Counted from the stretch's first letter, positions 31,367 through 41,629 are shown. The stretch is 64,000 nucleotides of DNA from WJJR01 sp964440935 (GCA_964440935.1 CAYTTY010000017.1:3912-67911); one strand, 5' to 3'. Notes: generated from the sequence alone by a model not told the origin. Numbers and translations: made by a program.

Positions 31367-33499
31367 ATGCGTTGGAAATCGATTATCGCATTCGTTGCGA
31401 TATTCATCATCGGTGCCCTGTCGGGACGGTTGCTGTGGTCCGAAGGGTCCGGGCCAAGACAGGCTGACCCGACGGATCAAATCGTTTCAACAACAAGCAC
31501 AACATGCATTCCCCATGGGATCGCCGCCGACCTGTGCACGCGCTGCAATCCCAATCTAATCCCCCAGTTCAAGGAGAGCGGAGACTGGTGCGCCAGCCAC
31601 AACGTTCCCGAATCACAATGTGAGTTGTGCGGCTACGGGAAGGTTCACGAACAAGCCACGGTGTGCGAACCGCACGGGATCGCCAGAGCGCAATGCGCGC
31701 GCTGCAATCCCGATTTGATTGCCCACTTCAAGGCCATCAATGACTGGTGTGCCGGACATAACGTTCCCGAATCACAATGTGAGCTGTGTGGATTCGGTAA
31801 GGTACATGGCCAAGTCGCAGTGTGCGACGCACACGGTGTCTCCGAAGCCCAGTGCGCACGCTGCAATCCCGACCTGGTCGCCCACTTTAAAGCGATCGGA
31901 GATTGGTGTGCGGGACACGACGTGCCGGAATCGCAGTGCGAATTGTGCGGTGGCGGCGCCTCGACGGCGCACGCCACGTCGGGGATATGCGCCGAACACG
32001 GCATCCTCGAATCGCAGTGCGTACGCTGCAACCCGGAACTGGTTGAACACTACAAGGCGATCGGCAACTGGTGCGGTGGTCACGACGTTCCCGAATCACA
32101 ATGTGAACTGTGCGGCTTCGGCCAAGTGCACGGCGATGTAGCGGTGTGTGAACCGCATGGTGTCGCCCGCGCTCAGTGCGCACGCTGCAATCCCGATCTT
32201 GTGGCGCATTTCAAAGCCATTAACGATTGGTGCGCCGGACACGATGTCCCCGAATCACAGTGTGAATTGTGCGATCACGGTTCAGCGCACTCTCAGGGCG
32301 GCCTTTTGCAAACGGCGGACGCGCCTGAAATCGATCCCGCTCGCCGATCGACATCCGCCCCGTATCCGGGCATCGCGGTGTCGTTTGAATCCGCCGAACC
32401 GCAATGTCCAACCGATGGCGCCATCATCCAATTCGCGTCGGTAGAGACATTGCAGCGCGCCGGGATCACCGTGCAACCGGTGATGACCGCACCACTCGCA
32501 CATCCATTTGAAGCGCCGGCCGAGGTGGAATTCGACCAAACGGCCACGACCTACATGTCGTCCACATTGCCGATCACAATTCGTCAATGGTTGGTCGAGC
32601 CGGGCGATTTTGTACAGGAGGGTACCCCTCTGGCTCGCGTCGAATCGCCGGAGATGGCCGCCCTGCAAGGAGAGTACCTGGAAGCGTGGAGCGACTGGCA
32701 TGTTCACAAGCGCGAGCGCGCTCGTGCTGAAACACTCGTGGCCCGCGGCCTGATCGACTCCGCGAGTTATGATCGCGCCATCGCCGATGCGATCGCCAGT
32801 GAGGGTCGTGCGATTCAGAAGGAAAGCCAGTTGCGCCTCGCCGGTATGGCCGATGTCGATCTAGAGGTGCTGCGTGACCATCGTTTGGTCTCCTCCACGT
32901 TCCAATTGCGTGCTCCGGTGTCGGGCACCGTACTCGAGCGTCCTGCTGATCTGGGGTCCATCCTGGATCCGGGCGTGCGGCTCGTCACCATCGGCAATCC
33001 CGAAGAGATCTGGGTCGAGGCCAGTGTTCACGAGCGCGACTTGAACCGCGTGCGTCTGGGCCAGCAAGTCGTCTTCCGGTCTGACGCCGGGAGTACCAAT
33101 CCGGTGGTCGGCACAGTGACATGGATATCGCAGTTTCTCGATTCGCACACGCGGACCGGCATTGTCCGAATGAAGCCAGAGAATGGAACACATCGTCTGC
33201 GTGCTCATGAATTCGGCCAGATGAAACTGAGTGATGACCTGTCCCGGTCGACCACCATTATCTCCAAGGATGCGGTGCAATGGGAAGGCTGCTGCAATGT
33301 CGTATTCGTCATGGACACACCCGACCGATTCCATCCGCGTAAGGTTGAGGTTGAGCGTCTGGACAACAACCACTATCGGGTCGTCCGCGGATTGTCACCG
33401 GGCGATAAGGTCGCCGTAAACGGCAGCTTTCTGCTGAAAACCGAATTGAAGAAGAGCAGCATCGGCGCCGGGTGCTGCGGCGTGGAAGCGTCTTCATGA
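31367..33499 (+). CDS. HME-RND efflux adaptor (CusB/CzcB-like) with five tandem Cys/His modules
   Basis: 710 residues from ATG 31367 with GAGGAGGA upstream. An N-terminal membrane or signal segment is followed by five ~54-residue repeats (31504-32290). Each repeat carries C-x2-H-G-I/V, C-x-R-C-N-P, D/N-W-C-x2-H and V-P-E-S-Q-C-E-L-C; that is six Cys and two His per repeat, about 30 Cys in all. The C-terminal ~370 residues form a normal periplasmic adaptor: barrel-sandwich hybrid (W-L-V-E-P-G-D-F-V-Q-E-G), alpha hairpin, beta-barrel (V-E-A-S-V-H-E-R-D-L) and membrane-proximal domain. It ends with C-C-G-V-E-A-S-S. Probably delivers metal ions to the pump; adaptors usually have at most one such module. 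Confidence 0.85.
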   Translation: MRWKSIIAFVAIFIIGALSGRLLWSEGSGPRQADPTDQIVSTTSTTCIPHGIAADLCTRCNPNLIPQFKESGDWCASHNVPESQCELCGYGKVHEQATVCEPHGIARAQCARCNPDLIAHFKAINDWCAGHNVPESQCELCGFGKVHGQVAVCDAHGVSEAQCARCNPDLVAHFKAIGDWCAGHDVPESQCELCGGGASTAHATSGICAEHGILESQCVRCNPELVEHYKAIGNWCGGHDVPESQCELCGFGQVHGDVAVCEPHGVARAQCARCNPDLVAHFKAINDWCAGHDVPESQCELCDHGSAHSQGGLLQTADAPEIDPARRSTSAPYPGIAVSFESAEPQCPTDGAIIQFASVETLQRAGITVQPVMTAPLAHPFEAPAEVEFDQTATTYMSSTLPITIRQWLVEPGDFVQEGTPLARVESPEMAALQGEYLEAWSDWHVHKRERARAETLVARGLIDSASYDRAIADAIASEGRAIQKESQLRLAGMADVDLEVLRDHRLVSSTFQLRAPVSGTVLERPADLGSILDPGVRLVTIGNPEEIWVEASVHERDLNRVRLGQQVVFRSDAGSTNPVVGTVTWISQFLDSHTRTGIVRMKPENGTHRLRAHEFGQMKLSDDLSRSTTIISKDAVQWEGCCNVVFVMDTPDRFHPRKVEVERLDNNHYRVVRGLSPGDKVAVNGSFLLKTELKKSSIGAGCCGVEASS

Positions 33500-36400
33500 G
33501 CGCCCCACTGGAGACCGGACCGGAACCACAAGAGAATTCGGCGATCCACCGGCTGATTGACTTCACCATCCGCAACCGCGGACTGATTTTGTTCGCCGCG
33601 TTGTTGCTGGTGATCGTCGGTATTCTGGCGTTGGTGCGACTGCCGTTCGACGCGTTTCCCGACACCACGCCGGTGATGGTGCAGGTCAATGTTGCGGCGG
33701 AGGGCTGGGCGCCGGTCGAAATCGAACGCCAGATCACCTATCCGATCGAACGTGAACTGGCCGGCCTGTCGGGGCTCACCGAAGTGCGTTCGGTGACGAA
33801 ATACGGTCTCGCGCAGGTAACACTTCTCTTCGAAGACGACGTCGACCTGTACTTGGCACGCCAGCAGACATCGGAACGCCTGATTGCCATCGATCTACCC
33901 GAGGGCGTACCGGCGCCGGCGTTGGGACCGATCTCCACGGGGCTGGGCGAAGTGTTTCACTATGTGGTTCTCAGCCGGTCGGATGATCCCACGTATGCGC
34001 GCACCGTGCAGGATTGGATCATAAAACCGCAGATGCAGTCCATTCCCGGTGTCGCCGAAGTGAACAGTTGGGGCGGTTTCGAACGACAATACCAAGTCAT
34101 CGTCGATCCGTATCGACTGACTCGCTACGGGATTTCTTTGAGTGATGTGGTTGATGTTCTTCAGGAGAACATCGGCAATGTCTCCGGCGGGCAAATGGTG
34201 CGCGGCGGCGAGCAGGTGTTGGTACGGGGAATTGGTATCGTCACCAATATCCGGCAGATCGAGGAGATCGTCGTCACCACGCGGGAAGAAACACCCATTC
34301 ACGTACACGACGTCGCCGATGTCGCCATCGGACACAAGATCCGCCGCGGCGCATCCACCTACGATGGCAAGGGCGAAGTCGTACTGGGATTGGGATTCAT
34401 CCTCGTGGGCGAGAATCCCGGCGAGGTCACGGAAAATCTGGCCGAACGGCTCGAGGCCGTTCAGCAGACATTGCCGGAGGACATCGAGACGTTTCCCGTC
34501 TACCAGCGTACGAACATGGTCGCAGAGGTGCTGCACACTGTTCAGGAGAATCTCATCTTCGGCGCCCTGCTGGTGATAGCGATTCTGTTTGTCTTCCTCG
34601 GAAATCTCCGCGCCGGACTTATTGTTGCGTCGGCGATTCCGCTGTCGATGTTGTTCGCCTTCGATATGATGTCGCGTCTCGGTATCGCCGGAAGCCTGAT
34701 GAGCCTCGGCGCAATTGATTTTGGATTGGCGGTCGATAATGCGGTGATCCAAGTGGAAAACACCGTTCGCCGATTGTCGGAGAGCGACGGCAAACGGTCG
34801 GTCTTCGATATCATCCACAGTGCGATCATGGAGGTGCGCAAGCCGACGTTGTTCGGCGAATTGATTATCATCATCGTCTACCTGCCGGTGCTGACGTTGC
34901 AGGGTATCGAAGGGAAGCTGTTCCGGCCGATGGCAATTACTGTTGTGTTGGTTGTGTTGGGATCGCTGATCCTGTCATTCAGCGTCATTCCGGCGCTGCT
35001 ATCGACCTTTCTCGGGCGCGGGGTTCGCGAGCACAACCCGCGTTGGCTCACCGCGCTGCGCAACGGGTACCGCATCGTGCTCGACCGTGCGCTCAAACAC
35101 GCGCGCCTCGTGATCACCGGCGCATTGATCTTGGTCATCGGCGGACTTCTGCTCTTCACTCGGCTCGGCGCGGAATTTGTACCGCGTCTGTCGGAAGGAT
35201 CGATTATCATCAACTTGGTTCGGCTTGCGGGCGTTTCCCTCGACGAGTCGGTCGCCCACGGTACCCAAGTCGAGCAGATCATTATTGACGCCTTTCCCGA
35301 TGAAGTCGAACACGTCTGGACGCGTACCGGAACGGCGGAGTTGGCAACCGATCCGATGGGTCTTGAGGTGTCCGACGTCTTCATCACGTTGCATCCACGC
35401 AGTCAGTGGACAAGAGCCGAATCGCAGGCCGAGTTGGTCTCGCAGATCGACGAGGAACTCTCCGACCTGCCGGGGATGAATCGTATCTTCACGCAGCCAA
35501 TTGAGATGCGAATCAATGAGATGATCGCCGGTATTCGCAGTGATGTCGGCATTAAGATCTTTGGTGACGACCTGCGGGAACTGGAGCGCCTGGCGCAGCA
35601 GATCGCCAACCTGACCGAGTCTTTAGAAGGCGCCGCGGATGTTACGATTGAGCAATTGACCGGCCAGCCCGAGCTGGAATTGTCCCTCGATCGCGACCGT
35701 TTGGCGCGCTACGGTCTGTCCGCCCGGGACGTGTTGGATCACATCGAAAGTCTCGGCGGGCTCCACGTTGGCGAGGTATTCGAAGGACAGAAGCGGTTCG
35801 ACCTTGCGCTGTGGTTTGATGAAGACTACCGCGGATCACCGGAGGACATTTCACGCATTACGCTGCCGTCCCGGACGGGACCGATCGTGTCACTCGACCA
35901 AGTGACACGTCCCCTGTCGTCGAGTGGTCCGGCGACAATCACCCGCGAGTGGAGTAAGCGCCGCATCGTTGTGCAAAGCAACGTCCGTGGCCGTGACGTC
36001 GGCTCCTTCGTTAACGAATTGCAGGAGCGCATCACCGACGAGATTAACATGCCGACCGGATACTTTGTCCGTTACGGCGGGCAATTTGAAAACCTCGAAC
36101 GCGCACGTATGCGGCTGGCGATCGTTGTACCGATTGCCCTAACCCTCATCTTTGCGTTGTTGTATTGGACGTACCGTTCCTTCCGTGATGCGCTGTTGAT
36201 TTTCACCGGTGTCCCGCTCGCGGTTGTTGGTGGGATTGCCACGCTGGCGCTACGCGGCATGCCGTTTTCCATTTCGGCAGGAGTTGGTTTCGTCGCCCTC
36301 TCGGGCATCGCAGTCCTGAATGGATTAGTGCTGGTCTCCGCCATCAAACGTCGGCTGCATCAAGGTGACGTGTTACATCACGCCGTACGCGAGAGCGCAG

Positions 36401-36609
36401 TTGAACGTCTACGTCCAGTATTGATGACCGCACTGGTGATGTCATTCGGCTTTGTTCCCATGGCGATCTCCACCGGCGTTGGCGCGGAAGTGCAACGGCC
36501 ATTGGCATCCGTGGTCGTCGGCGGGATTCTGTCGTCAATGCTGCTGACGTTATTTGTGCTGCCGTCGTTGTACAAGACGTTCGGTGCGAAAACGACGGCG
36601 GAGGAGTAG
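33496..36609 (+). CDS. HME-RND heavy-metal efflux pump (CusA/CzcA family)
   Basis: 1037 residues if started at the ATG overlapping the adaptor stop (ATGA, 33496-33499); an ATG at 33472 is also in frame. The pump exports metal cations with the proton gradient. Twelve membrane segments, with the HME-RND motif G-A-I-D-F-G-L-A-V-D-N-A-V in TM4 (acidic residues for proton relay) and the N-terminal L-P-F-D-A-F-P-D-T-T-P-V-M-V motif. Length matches the family. No TolC-like outer-membrane factor gene is seen in this operon or window, so one must be supplied elsewhere. Cu/Ag versus Zn/Co/Cd specificity cannot be decided here. Confidence 0.93.
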   Translation: MSAPLETGPEPQENSAIHRLIDFTIRNRGLILFAALLLVIVGILALVRLPFDAFPDTTPVMVQVNVAAEGWAPVEIERQITYPIERELAGLSGLTEVRSVTKYGLAQVTLLFEDDVDLYLARQQTSERLIAIDLPEGVPAPALGPISTGLGEVFHYVVLSRSDDPTYARTVQDWIIKPQMQSIPGVAEVNSWGGFERQYQVIVDPYRLTRYGISLSDVVDVLQENIGNVSGGQMVRGGEQVLVRGIGIVTNIRQIEEIVVTTREETPIHVHDVADVAIGHKIRRGASTYDGKGEVVLGLGFILVGENPGEVTENLAERLEAVQQTLPEDIETFPVYQRTNMVAEVLHTVQENLIFGALLVIAILFVFLGNLRAGLIVASAIPLSMLFAFDMMSRLGIAGSLMSLGAIDFGLAVDNAVIQVENTVRRLSESDGKRSVFDIIHSAIMEVRKPTLFGELIIIIVYLPVLTLQGIEGKLFRPMAITVVLVVLGSLILSFSVIPALLSTFLGRGVREHNPRWLTALRNGYRIVLDRALKHARLVITGALILVIGGLLLFTRLGAEFVPRLSEGSIIINLVRLAGVSLDESVAHGTQVEQIIIDAFPDEVEHVWTRTGTAELATDPMGLEVSDVFITLHPRSQWTRAESQAELVSQIDEELSDLPGMNRIFTQPIEMRINEMIAGIRSDVGIKIFGDDLRELERLAQQIANLTESLEGAADVTIEQLTGQPELELSLDRDRLARYGLSARDVLDHIESLGGLHVGEVFEGQKRFDLALWFDEDYRGSPEDISRITLPSRTGPIVSLDQVTRPLSSSGPATITREWSKRRIVVQSNVRGRDVGSFVNELQERITDEINMPTGYFVRYGGQFENLERARMRLAIVVPIALTLIFALLYWTYRSFRDALLIFTGVPLAVVGGIATLALRGMPFSISAGVGFVALSGIAVLNGLVLVSAIKRRLHQGDVLHHAVRESAVERLRPVLMTALVMSFGFVPMAISTGVGAEVQRPLASVVVGGILSSMLLTLFVLPSLYKTFGAKTTAEE

Positions 36610-36870
36610 TGCTTACGGTTCGGGCGTATGCAATACGCCCCTACAAAAGTGTGGTGCCCCACCGCTTGCGGTGGGATTAGATTGCCACACTCCACTTCCC
36701 GATTCACGGTCCGTGGCCCTGATGGGCGTATGTTGCCCATCAGGGTTTACTTAATTCACCTTCCGCTGTCTCCGCAAGAATTGAACGCACCGCAACTCGA
36801 CTGCGCTCGTCGTAAACAAGCGGTGGGGCACCACGGCAGACCGGAATGTCTACACGACCGCCCTGGTGAT
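36610..36870. repeat. Small palindromic repeats downstream of the RND pump
   Basis: Contains GGGCGTATGCAATACGCCC (36622-36640) and GTGCCCCACCGCTTGCGGTG (36653 onwards), the same units as in 47.3-47.8 kb, and GCCCTGATGGGCGTATGTTG. No gene is supported. Confidence 0.6.
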
Positions 36871-37130
36871 TAGAGCGATTGTCAGAAGTATTGTCCGTTT
36901 GTATTTGGGTGCCACGGGCCTTTAGGGGCGTGTTGAAGAACCCCCGAGAATCAGAGCCTTCGGGAGGGCGAGCCTCCCGGCGAGCCGCAACGGCATGTTC
37001 CACACGGCGGCTCGGCGGGAGCCTCGCCCTCCCCAGTCTGAGGTGATGATAGACAGCAGGTTTTGCAACACACCCCTAAAGGCCCGTGGCACCCTGATCC
37101 AAACGGAAAGGATTTATGACAATTGCTATA
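36871..37130. repeat. Inverted-repeat element copy D (260 bp)
   Basis: Left end TAGAGCGATTGTCAGAAGTA with TTGTCCGTTT; right end AAACGGAAAGGATTTATGAC then AATTGCTATA. Cargo: GGTGCCACGGGCCT at each side, and in the middle a long palindrome GGGAGGGCGAGCCTCCCGGC...GGCTCGGCGGGAGCCTCGCC. The middle part is the reverse complement of copy H (63830-63950). The cytochrome gene ends 61 bases further on. Confidence 0.75.
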
Positions 37131-37190
37131 GTGCATCTTGCACGTGTCATCGATCGCTACGCGAGCTAGGGCTCGGCGGTCCGACCATTT

Positions 37191-38264
37191 CTACTCCGGT
37201 GACACGACCAATTTGCTGTCCCCGTCATCTTTGATGTGGCACTTGTTGCACAACGACCGTTGTCCTGCACCATAGGGATTGGACAAGGGTTCTGAGCCGG
37301 ATTCACGCCCGTCGTCATCAAGAAACGTCACATGGAAATCCCACCGCCCGGCATCCGGGGCACTGGAGGCATGGGCACGGTGGCACGACAAACACATCAC
37401 CTTTGACGATGCGCTGGGACCCGCAGTGGATGAGATGGTATTTGACGGACTCGGATCCTCGAACGGAACTTGCGCCAGGTAGGCGACACCCGGCAGTCCA
37501 CCACGCGGATCGGCGGAACCATTGTATGAATTGTATGCGGAGGCGCCCATAGCGCCAAGCTGTACCCCGGTCGGATGTTTGCGAACACCTGTATTATTGG
37601 TGTTATGGAAATCACCGTGACAATTGGCGCACCATTCACTCATGCCGCTCCGGTACGCGGTGTGATTGGAGTTGGATTCCGACCCGATGCTGAGGCTGAT
37701 ACCTACAGCGACCGGCGCATCGTATGCGAATGTGAATCCATTGTCATCGACCGACCCCGCACCCCGCAGCAACCGGAAGTTGTCGTTGCCGTGCGGATCG
37801 TGGCAACTGGTGCAACTCATCAGGTGTGATGGATAATCGCCACCCGGTGATGTGGCCAGTGTTGCATCCATCTGGAGGCCGTGCTCCGGCGCATGGATGT
37901 TGTGTCCTGCCGCATCGCCCGAAATCCAATTGCCGCCGCTCTCGCCATTGCGTGTGTCATTCAGATTATCTTCCAGCAAGTAGATGAAATTGCCGCCGCC
38001 CTTTTCCGGAGCCGGATTGCGGACATCGTGGGCAAAGACCGCGCCGTTATCCGTTGCATGACAACTCAGGCAAACATCCGATGCTGTGTGCCGCTTGAGC
38101 ATAGATGGATTGTCAGAGGACACCGAGTCCCGTGACCCAACCTCGTTGCCCGAACCCGAGAGATGACAACTGCTACATTGCGATGCCCCGGGCTCATGAA
38201 AACTCAGGCCCGGATTCGCGGACAAGATGATCACAACAACGACCAACAGCACAGTGATACGCAC
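37191..38264 (-). CDS. Exported multihaem c-type cytochrome (six CxxCH)
   Basis: 357 residues from a GTG at 38264 preceded by GGAGGA. A signal peptide (I-T-V-L-L-V-V-V-V-I-I-L-S) is followed by six haem-binding motifs in order: CSSCH, CLSCH, CTSCH, CANCH, CLSCH and CNKCH. Short spacing pairs two of them with downstream distal histidines as in doubled-CxxCH proteins. Probably periplasmic or outer-membrane-associated, passing electrons to an external or periplasmic acceptor. No neighbouring respiratory gene shows the partner. Haem attachment needs a cytochrome c maturation system elsewhere. Confidence 0.88.
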   Translation of the reverse strand: MRITVLLVVVVIILSANPGLSFHEPGASQCSSCHLSGSGNEVGSRDSVSSDNPSMLKRHTASDVCLSCHATDNGAVFAHDVRNPAPEKGGGNFIYLLEDNLNDTRNGESGGNWISGDAAGHNIHAPEHGLQMDATLATSPGGDYPSHLMSCTSCHDPHGNDNFRLLRGAGSVDDNGFTFAYDAPVAVGISLSIGSESNSNHTAYRSGMSEWCANCHGDFHNTNNTGVRKHPTGVQLGAMGASAYNSYNGSADPRGGLPGVAYLAQVPFEDPSPSNTISSTAGPSASSKVMCLSCHRAHASSAPDAGRWDFHVTFLDDDGRESGSEPLSNPYGAGQRSLCNKCHIKDDGDSKLVVSPE

Positions 38265-38558
38265 GATGTCCTCCCCGTTGTAACGGGCGCCGAGGTGCCG
38301 TCAGACCGGCCCAGTGGCCAGTGGCACCCCTAGTCGTGATCGGGAGAGGCTGCCCACCGCTGCATCCGGCCCGACATTAGAGAGGATCGATTGGGTAACG
38401 TTTATACACGTGTGCAAAAGCTGCACTCCGGGGATGGTCGTAGAGTTGCTGATTTCGACACCCCGGCCCGGTCGTGCATTGCATTGCCGTGTTGTGACCT
38501 GCATATTCCCGGCTTGACGCTGTCACCTCACACGGATGATTCCACCAGGAGGAGATGT

Positions 38559-41423
38559 ATGCCGGTTGAACACAGAGTGATTCCGAGGCGGTCGCGCGTG
38601 GTGCGCGTCGCAATGTGGACTGTCGCAATCACCGTCTTGATAACCGCAACGTCGGGCGTGGCATTCGACGCCACTGAGCTGGCCCCCTATCGCCACGGCG
38701 GCTCAGTGAATAGCTACTTCGAGGATCTTACCTACGACACGGCTATTCCGACACCGGTGTCGGTCCTCGGTTTTGAGCTGGGCTCGCGTCCGGTACGCTA
38801 CCACGAAATGGTTGCCTACTTGCAGGCAGTTGCCGATGCATCGCCGCGCATCACCATGACTCCGTTCGGACGCTCGCATGAGGGGCGGGCGCTGTACTAT
38901 TTGACCATCGGTACACCGGCCAATGTTGAGAATGCCGAGAGTATTCGCGAGGATATCGCGCAATTAGCGATTCGCCCGCAGACCGGTGTCGAGGGCGCCG
39001 TGGAGGCAAACAACATCATTGGAAACTCACCTGCGATCGCCTGGCTGGGGTATTCGATTCACGGTGATGAACTGTCGGGTGTCGACGCGGCGTGTTGGGT
39101 GACATACCAATTGGCAGCACGCAACGATCCGGCGATCTCAACAATACTTGATAGTGTCCTGATTCTGATCGATCCCATCGAGAATCCCGACGGGCGCGAA
39201 CGGTATTTGGCCCAAGTCTTTTCGATGGCCGGCGTGGTGCCCAATACCGATGCGCAGAGCCTCTCCCACGGCGGCGTGTGGCCGTACGGCCGGTCGAATC
39301 ACTATCTGTTCGATTTGAATCGCGACTGGCTGCCATTGGTGCATCCGGAATCACAGGCACGCGCCAACCTCATTCTTCATTGGAATCCGCAGATGGTTGT
39401 CGATGCCCACGAGATGGGCGCCTACAGTACCTATCTCTTTTCGCCGCCCCGCGAACCGGTCAATTTGAATGTCACACAAAAACAACGCGAATGGCGTGAG
39501 ACATTTGCGCAAGATCAAGGCGCGGAATTCGATGCGCGCGGGTGGAGTTATTACACCGGCGACTGGCACGAGGAATGGTATCCTGGGTACACGTCGTCGT
39601 GGTCGATCTTCACCGGCGCCATTGGCATTCTCTATGAGCAAGCCGGGGTGGAGGGCTCGGGTGTCAAGCGTCCCGACGGTACCACGCTGACTTATGCCCA
39701 AACAGTTGCACAGCAGAGTGTCAGCTCACTGGCCAATCTCACCACATTGGCGACGAATCGTAGTCAGATTCTGCGTGATTTCTTCCAGTACCGACGGGCC
39801 GCGTTAGACGGGACCGCTGAAGGGGTGGAAGGAGCTTTCATCATTCCTGCGGGTAACAATCCGTCGCGCGAAGTTCAGTTCATCAAGACCATGCAAAACC
39901 AGGGTATTCGTGTCGTGCGTGCTCTGCAGAGTTTCACGGCATCGGTGCGCGATGAAACCGGACAGCGTGTCCGCCGCAACTTTCCCATCGGCAGCCACAT
40001 TATTCGTCTCGCGCAACCACTCGGATTGATGGCCAAAGCGCTGCTCGAATTCGACCCGCATCTGTCCCCGGAATTCCTGCAAGAAGAACGCCGCGAGTTG
40101 GAAAAAGGTGAAGGCACACGCATGTATGAAATCTCCGCGTGGTCACTCGCGCTGGGCTACGATCTCGACATCGCTTATGCCCGCATTGTGCCAACCGTAT
40201 CCACACAGCGGCTGACTGAAACGCCCGAACTGAAACCGGGCCAGGTCACATCACCGGAGGCCGGTTACGGATTCTTGCTTCGCTACGTCGATGATCGCGC
40301 CCCCAAGGCGCTGAACGCCCTTTTGGAACGTGGACTCACCGTGCGTTGCGCGACCGAGCCATTTGAACACGGCGGTGAATCATATGACCGCGGCACACTG
40401 TTGCTTCGTCGTGCCGAGAATCCGGCTGATCTCGTCGAGCACTTGCAGGACATTGCATCGAATGTGGGTGTCGCGTTTACCGGAACACCGACTGGATATT
40501 CGTCCGATGGTCCCGATTTAGGGTCCGACAATTTCGACGTGCTCAATGCCCCGCGTGTCGGGCTCTTCATGGGCAGTGGTATCGATTACACCTGCGCCGG
40601 GGCGATCTGGTTCTTACTCGATCACGAGATGCACATGCGCGTGTCGCTACTCGATATCAATCAGTTCAGCGGTCGCGGGTTGTCGAAGTACAACGTGCTC
40701 ATCCTACCGTCGTACTGGGGCGGCACCTGGGGCTTGCGCTCGGCGCTCGGTGATAACGGTGTACGGGCAATCAAGGAGTGGATCGAAGCCGGTGGCACGC
40801 TCATCGCCGCTGAGAACGCTGCGTTCTTCTGTGCCGACTCAGCGAGCGGTTTGTCGCAGGCGCGTGCACGACGCGATGTTTTGTCATCCCTTGATGAGTA
40901 CGAAGATGCTCTCGCTGAAGAACAAGCGGCGTACACCGCCACGGTGGATACCAACGACATCTGGCATTGGAAACCGTCGGAACCCGCGTCGCCGGAGCCA
41001 AAGAAGAAGCCTGACGTGGAGCAATTGAAGGAACAAGACGAGCGTGCACGCACGTTTCGACCGCGCGGCACGATTGTCCGCCTGAACATCCATCCGGAGC
41101 ACTGGATGGGATACGGTATCGGTGAAACATCGACGGCGATGCTGGCCACGTCACAGGCGCTGATGGCCAAGGATCCGGTCGCTGTCGCCGCCCGCTACGC
41201 CAGTGCAGCAGACATTCGTCTGGGTGGTCTGCTGTGGCCGGAAGCCCGGTTGCGGTGGGCCAACACCGCGTGCGTGACACGCGAGTGGCGTGGCAGTGGA
41301 CAGGTCATTCTCTTTGCTACGGAGCCGTTTTTCCGGGCCTATTTCCATGGCCCCAAGCGAATGCTGTTGAATGCGATTCTGCTCGGTCCCGGGCTGGGTA
41401 CGAGGCAGCCCGCGCCGTGGTGA
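38559..41423 (+). CDS. Exported M14-family zinc carboxypeptidase-like protein
   Basis: 954 residues from ATG 38559, after AGGAGGAG; the frame upstream to 38391 is not homologous. A signal peptide precedes the M14 domain (residues about 45-370). The zinc motif is S-I-H-G-D-E-L-S (H-x2-E), then N-P-D-G-R-E-R-Y, D-L-N-R-D-W and the third ligand in V-D-A-H-E-M-G. A large C-terminal region includes a segment resembling a glutamine-amidotransferase-like fold (G-L-F-M-G-S-G-I-D-Y-T and L-I-L-P-S-Y-W-G-G), common in M14 proteins of this size. Likely a periplasmic or outer-membrane peptidase. Confidence 0.85.
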   Translation: MPVEHRVIPRRSRVVRVAMWTVAITVLITATSGVAFDATELAPYRHGGSVNSYFEDLTYDTAIPTPVSVLGFELGSRPVRYHEMVAYLQAVADASPRITMTPFGRSHEGRALYYLTIGTPANVENAESIREDIAQLAIRPQTGVEGAVEANNIIGNSPAIAWLGYSIHGDELSGVDAACWVTYQLAARNDPAISTILDSVLILIDPIENPDGRERYLAQVFSMAGVVPNTDAQSLSHGGVWPYGRSNHYLFDLNRDWLPLVHPESQARANLILHWNPQMVVDAHEMGAYSTYLFSPPREPVNLNVTQKQREWRETFAQDQGAEFDARGWSYYTGDWHEEWYPGYTSSWSIFTGAIGILYEQAGVEGSGVKRPDGTTLTYAQTVAQQSVSSLANLTTLATNRSQILRDFFQYRRAALDGTAEGVEGAFIIPAGNNPSREVQFIKTMQNQGIRVVRALQSFTASVRDETGQRVRRNFPIGSHIIRLAQPLGLMAKALLEFDPHLSPEFLQEERRELEKGEGTRMYEISAWSLALGYDLDIAYARIVPTVSTQRLTETPELKPGQVTSPEAGYGFLLRYVDDRAPKALNALLERGLTVRCATEPFEHGGESYDRGTLLLRRAENPADLVEHLQDIASNVGVAFTGTPTGYSSDGPDLGSDNFDVLNAPRVGLFMGSGIDYTCAGAIWFLLDHEMHMRVSLLDINQFSGRGLSKYNVLILPSYWGGTWGLRSALGDNGVRAIKEWIEAGGTLIAAENAAFFCADSASGLSQARARRDVLSSLDEYEDALAEEQAAYTATVDTNDIWHWKPSEPASPEPKKKPDVEQLKEQDERARTFRPRGTIVRLNIHPEHWMGYGIGETSTAMLATSQALMAKDPVAVAARYASAADIRLGGLLWPEARLRWANTACVTREWRGSGQVILFATEPFFRAYFHGPKRMLLNAILLGPGLGTRQPAPW

Positions 41424-41442
41424 TGTGAACATCAACCAGTAG

Positions 41443-41629
41443 CGCAGGAGTCCCTCTGTTCGTCGGGATAAACACGGCGCATGTCAGGGTGCATCCATGT
41501 CCCCAGCGCATACCTGCGCCGGGCCCCTGAGACACACGTCTCCGCTTCACACCGCGGATGTCAGGACCCCGGCGCATAAATGCGCTCGTGAATGCGTAAC
41601 GTGATCGACGCGCCGTGGTCCTGACCTGC
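41443..41629. repeat. Dispersed CAGGAGTCC...GGTCCTGACC repeat block (second copy)
   Basis: GCAGGAGTCCCTCTGTTCGT starts it and CGCGCCGTGGTCCTGACCTG ends it, with GATGTCAGGACCCCGGCGCA inside. It matches the block at 20876-21048 in order and content. Between the M14 gene and the sensor kinase, no other gene is seen in 41424-41804. Confidence 0.7.

Noticed and set aside
31504..32290. Possible CRISPR-like tandem repeat
   Set aside because: The repeats are about 160 bases, diverged and in frame as protein modules of the RND adaptor; there are no spacers. No CRISPR array or cas gene was seen elsewhere.
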